A stretch of 64,000 nucleotides of DNA, from NCBI RefSeq assembly GCF_026339955.1, contig NZ_JAPEPW010000001.1, positions 496,001 to 560,000 on the forward strand, written 5' to 3'. The position numbers were made by a program, and so were the translations under genes. The stretch is from Streptomyces sp. NBC_01549 (lineage in GTDB: Bacteria; Actinomycetota; Actinomycetes; Streptomycetales; Streptomycetaceae). The notes beneath the pieces were generated by a model. The model worked only from the letters and a program-made list of their open reading frames with translations. It did no database searches and was not told where the DNA came from. This document shows positions 62,338 through 64,000 of this stretch, piece after piece. How positions within the stretch are numbered: position 1 is the first letter of the stretch; each line of letters opens with the position of its first letter.

Positions 62338-62554
62338 GGGGTCATGCTAGAAGACGACACCCCGACGGCATTCTAGGAGTCCGGTCGCGAACACCACGCC
62401 CACGTCGCCGGCGTGTGCTCCGCAACCGTTTGAACTCCGACCTCGTTGATCCTGGCGTCAATTGGGCCCGCCGAAGCCGAGTAGATCGGCTGGTCATGGG
62501 AACGATCAGGACTTCCGAACGGGCATTGGGCCCGCCTACGCACAAGGATCGCCG

Positions 62555-63115
62555 ATGCTTCCTGAGGTCCGCCCCCACGTATCCGCCCCCCTCGCACACC
62601 AGGTGGAACACCAATTGGGCCTGGCTCCGCATCTCGAAGCGGGCCATCTCGATGTGGAGCGCGTCGCCGGCATCGCAGTCGTCGCAGCCGCCCACTCCGA
62701 CGGCTATGCGGCCACCGGCCATCTCCTCGGGCTGCTGGCCGCACTCCCTGCCCCCACCAAGGCAGGAGAACGCTTCTGGGCGGAGCTGTGGAGGTCGTCC
62801 GGCACCGCGTACCTGCTACCCGCCAACATCAAGGCTCTGGTGCTGCGTTCCCTGACAGGTGAAGGAACCGCCCTGGCCCGACAGATCCTCTCGGCCGTCG
62901 ATCAGATGACCCCACCCCAGCGTGTCGCAGCCGGGGAAGTGATCGGTCAAGCCCTCGCCGAGTCCGACCACTTTCCCGACCTCAAAACACGGGTCATCGG
63001 AGAACTGTGGCTCCGAGACCTCGAGCTCACCGCCTGGCGCATTCTGCACGCAGACCACAGGTCAGACGATCCCGCTGGACGAAAAGCCTTCCTCGACGCC
63101 TGGACGAGCGTGTAA
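62555..63115 (+). CDS. Hypothetical helical-repeat-like protein
   Basis: 186 residues from ATG 62555 (AGGAT upstream; the frame is open from 62462). Leucine- and alanine-rich helical pattern (LLGLLAALPAPTKAGERFWA, VAAGEVIGQALAESDHFPDL, RVIGELWLRDLELTAWRILH) suggests an all-alpha repeat-like protein. No catalytic motif and no membrane segment. Not recognised. The 217 bp before it hold no gene. Confidence 0.45.
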   Translation: MLPEVRPHVSAPLAHQVEHQLGLAPHLEAGHLDVERVAGIAVVAAAHSDGYAATGHLLGLLAALPAPTKAGERFWAELWRSSGTAYLLPANIKALVLRSLTGEGTALARQILSAVDQMTPPQRVAAGEVIGQALAESDHFPDLKTRVIGELWLRDLELTAWRILHADHRSDDPAGRKAFLDAWTSV

Positions 63116-63128
63116 CGAGGGGTGTTTG

Positions 63129-63720
63129 TCATACGGCCCACGGCTGACAGAGACGCACCAGTGGTGTGCGGTACTGACAGCTCCCGCAGTGCGCCAGGGA
63201 GCGGGCCGAGGCTTCAGCGCTCGCCGCCGTGAGGACGACGATCAGCACGCGGGCGTGGCTGGTGAGGAAGCTCCACTTCCCGGCCTGCTCGTTCACGATC
63301 TGCCCCGTTCTTCGATGCTGACCAGCTGGGATACCCACAGCGAGTTTGGTGCCCATCACTATCAGCGGCAGGCCCCGCGGATGTCGACCGCGAGATGTGC
63401 TTGCGGTCGCTGATCCTTTCCCCGACGCTCGATGCCACTTTGGCTGACTGCGAGTCGATTATCGTGGCGACCGCATTGGTCCTTCGTCCGTCTCCCGGCG
63501 GATCCACCGGGTCAGCGCGGCCCGGACCTGGCCGACGACACCGGCAGCCGCCCAGCGGGCCATGAACCCCGGACCGTCCGCCACCGGCACGCCCCTGACC
63601 TGAACGGCGCGGCGCCGGCTTCGACTGACCCTGATTGATCGCCTCGCACGCGCCACCCCGGTCACCATCTGGGCCTTCCGCGCCAAGTCCGTGAACGCCC
63701 TTCGCGCCCGCTGTCGCCAT
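63129..63720 (-). pseudogene. IS5-family transposase remnant, degenerate
   Basis: Fragments in two frames: FMARWAAAGVVGQVRAALTR WIRRE-type segment, then VATIIDSQSAKVASSVGERI (first catalytic Asp) and DRKHISRS. Later parts (NGADRERAGREVELPHQP) are out of frame. No intact ends found. Confidence 0.6.
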
Positions 63721-63760
63721 CGCTCAGAGAGCTGGATGTCCAGTAAATATAATCTGCCTC

Positions 63761-64000
63761 ATGTCGAAGCCTGACGAGCTGCTCGTTGACGTCGCCGCCC
63801 TGGTGGAGTCCGTGCAGAGCAACCAGATGTCCCTGACCGTGGTCACCGGTGGTGCTGTCATCACCGGTCGGCTGGCTCCCGAAGCAGTGTGGAGGCAGAG
63901 GGTGTCGGATGTGCTGACGGATTCCGCCCGCTTGGGAGAGTTCTCCGCCGTCTTCGACACCCCCGCGAAGAAGGACGGGCCGCCCACTCATCTGCACTTC
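63761..64000 (+). CDS. Hypothetical protein, 3' end beyond the window
   Basis: From ATG 63761: MSKPDELLVDVAALVESVQS, then NQMSLTVVTGGAVITGRLAP and FSAVFDTPAKKDGPPTHLHF to the edge. No ribosome-binding site, but AT-rich taaatataat 8-17 bases upstream could be a -10 of a near-leaderless mRNA. The sequence looks like a beta-barrel-type small protein; I do not recognise it. Confidence 0.6.
   Translation, partial: MSKPDELLVDVAALVESVQSNQMSLTVVTGGAVITGRLAPEAVWRQRVSDVLTDSARLGEFSAVFDTPAKKDGPPTHLHF

Noticed and set aside
1..64000. CRISPR arrays
   Set aside because: No series of short regularly spaced repeats was seen; the only regular repeats are the four widely separated modules.
1..64000. rRNA or complete tRNA genes
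   Set aside because: No cloverleaf or rRNA-like stretch could be found by eye.

Overview
High G+C, long overlapping open frames, GTG/TTG starts, and families such as a nitrate reductase fused to a sulfite-reductase-like flavoprotein, SepF-like, WGR and actinobacterial IS elements point to a Streptomyces (or close Streptomycetaceae) chromosome. The left end (1-14.8 kb) reads as ordinary chromosome. The rest (14.9-64 kb) is a strongly accessory region full of insertion sequences, gene fragments and toxin systems.

Left end: a Pnkp/Hen1 RNA-repair pair (minus), an F420-type luciferase-like oxidoreductase, a MazG-like hydrolase overlapping an ATPase, a SepF-like protein, the nitrate reductase-flavoprotein fusion preceded by a GlnR-like box, a di-Mop (TOBE) protein, a polytopic membrane protein and a WGR-domain protein.

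Architecture of the accessory region: four copies (A 14.88 kb, B 43.16 kb, C 49.48 kb, D 60.30 kb) of a ~165-bp module are spaced along it. Each holds, on the minus strand, the last ~20 codons of a TrmA/RlmD-like RNA methyltransferase gene, a CAGGTC-type direct repeat about 98 bp apart, and a doubled AGCGTCA motif about 50 bp further right. B, C and D also have a related GCGTCA motif about 180-205 bp to the left; A does not. I read this as a tandem array of integrated elements sharing one attachment site in the 3' end of that gene, with A the chromosomal edge and the intact gene to the right of the window. No intact integrase is visible.

Element 1 (A-B): hypothetical genes, integrase and AbiEii remnants, an IS1380 element, a small AT-richer gene with a hairpin leader, a lipoprotein, an IS5-type element carrying an acetyltransferase and itself hit by an IS701 element, then a polymorphic-toxin locus (2231-residue RHS protein ending in a deaminase-fold toxin, SUKH-type immunity gene, and a displaced DddA-like deaminase toxin end with an Imm1 immunity gene), and a divergent 2069-residue secreted LamG protein. 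IS256 and IS5 elements lie at its right end. Element 2 (B-C): broken AbiE-type genes, a LysR/PrpF-like/DctA tricarboxylate-type locus and a VapBC-like pair. Element 3 (C-D): an unusual fusion of a squalene/phytoene-synthase-like domain to a cis-prenyltransferase in an operon with a two-gene ABC exporter, a truncated aldo/keto reductase, another IS701 element, a BisC-like molybdoenzyme, a four-EF-hand calcium protein and a Tn3 transposase remnant. Right of D: a frameshifted hydrophobic protein, a PRC-barrel protein, a hemolysin-III-family membrane protein, a hypothetical protein, an IS5 remnant and a partial gene at the edge.
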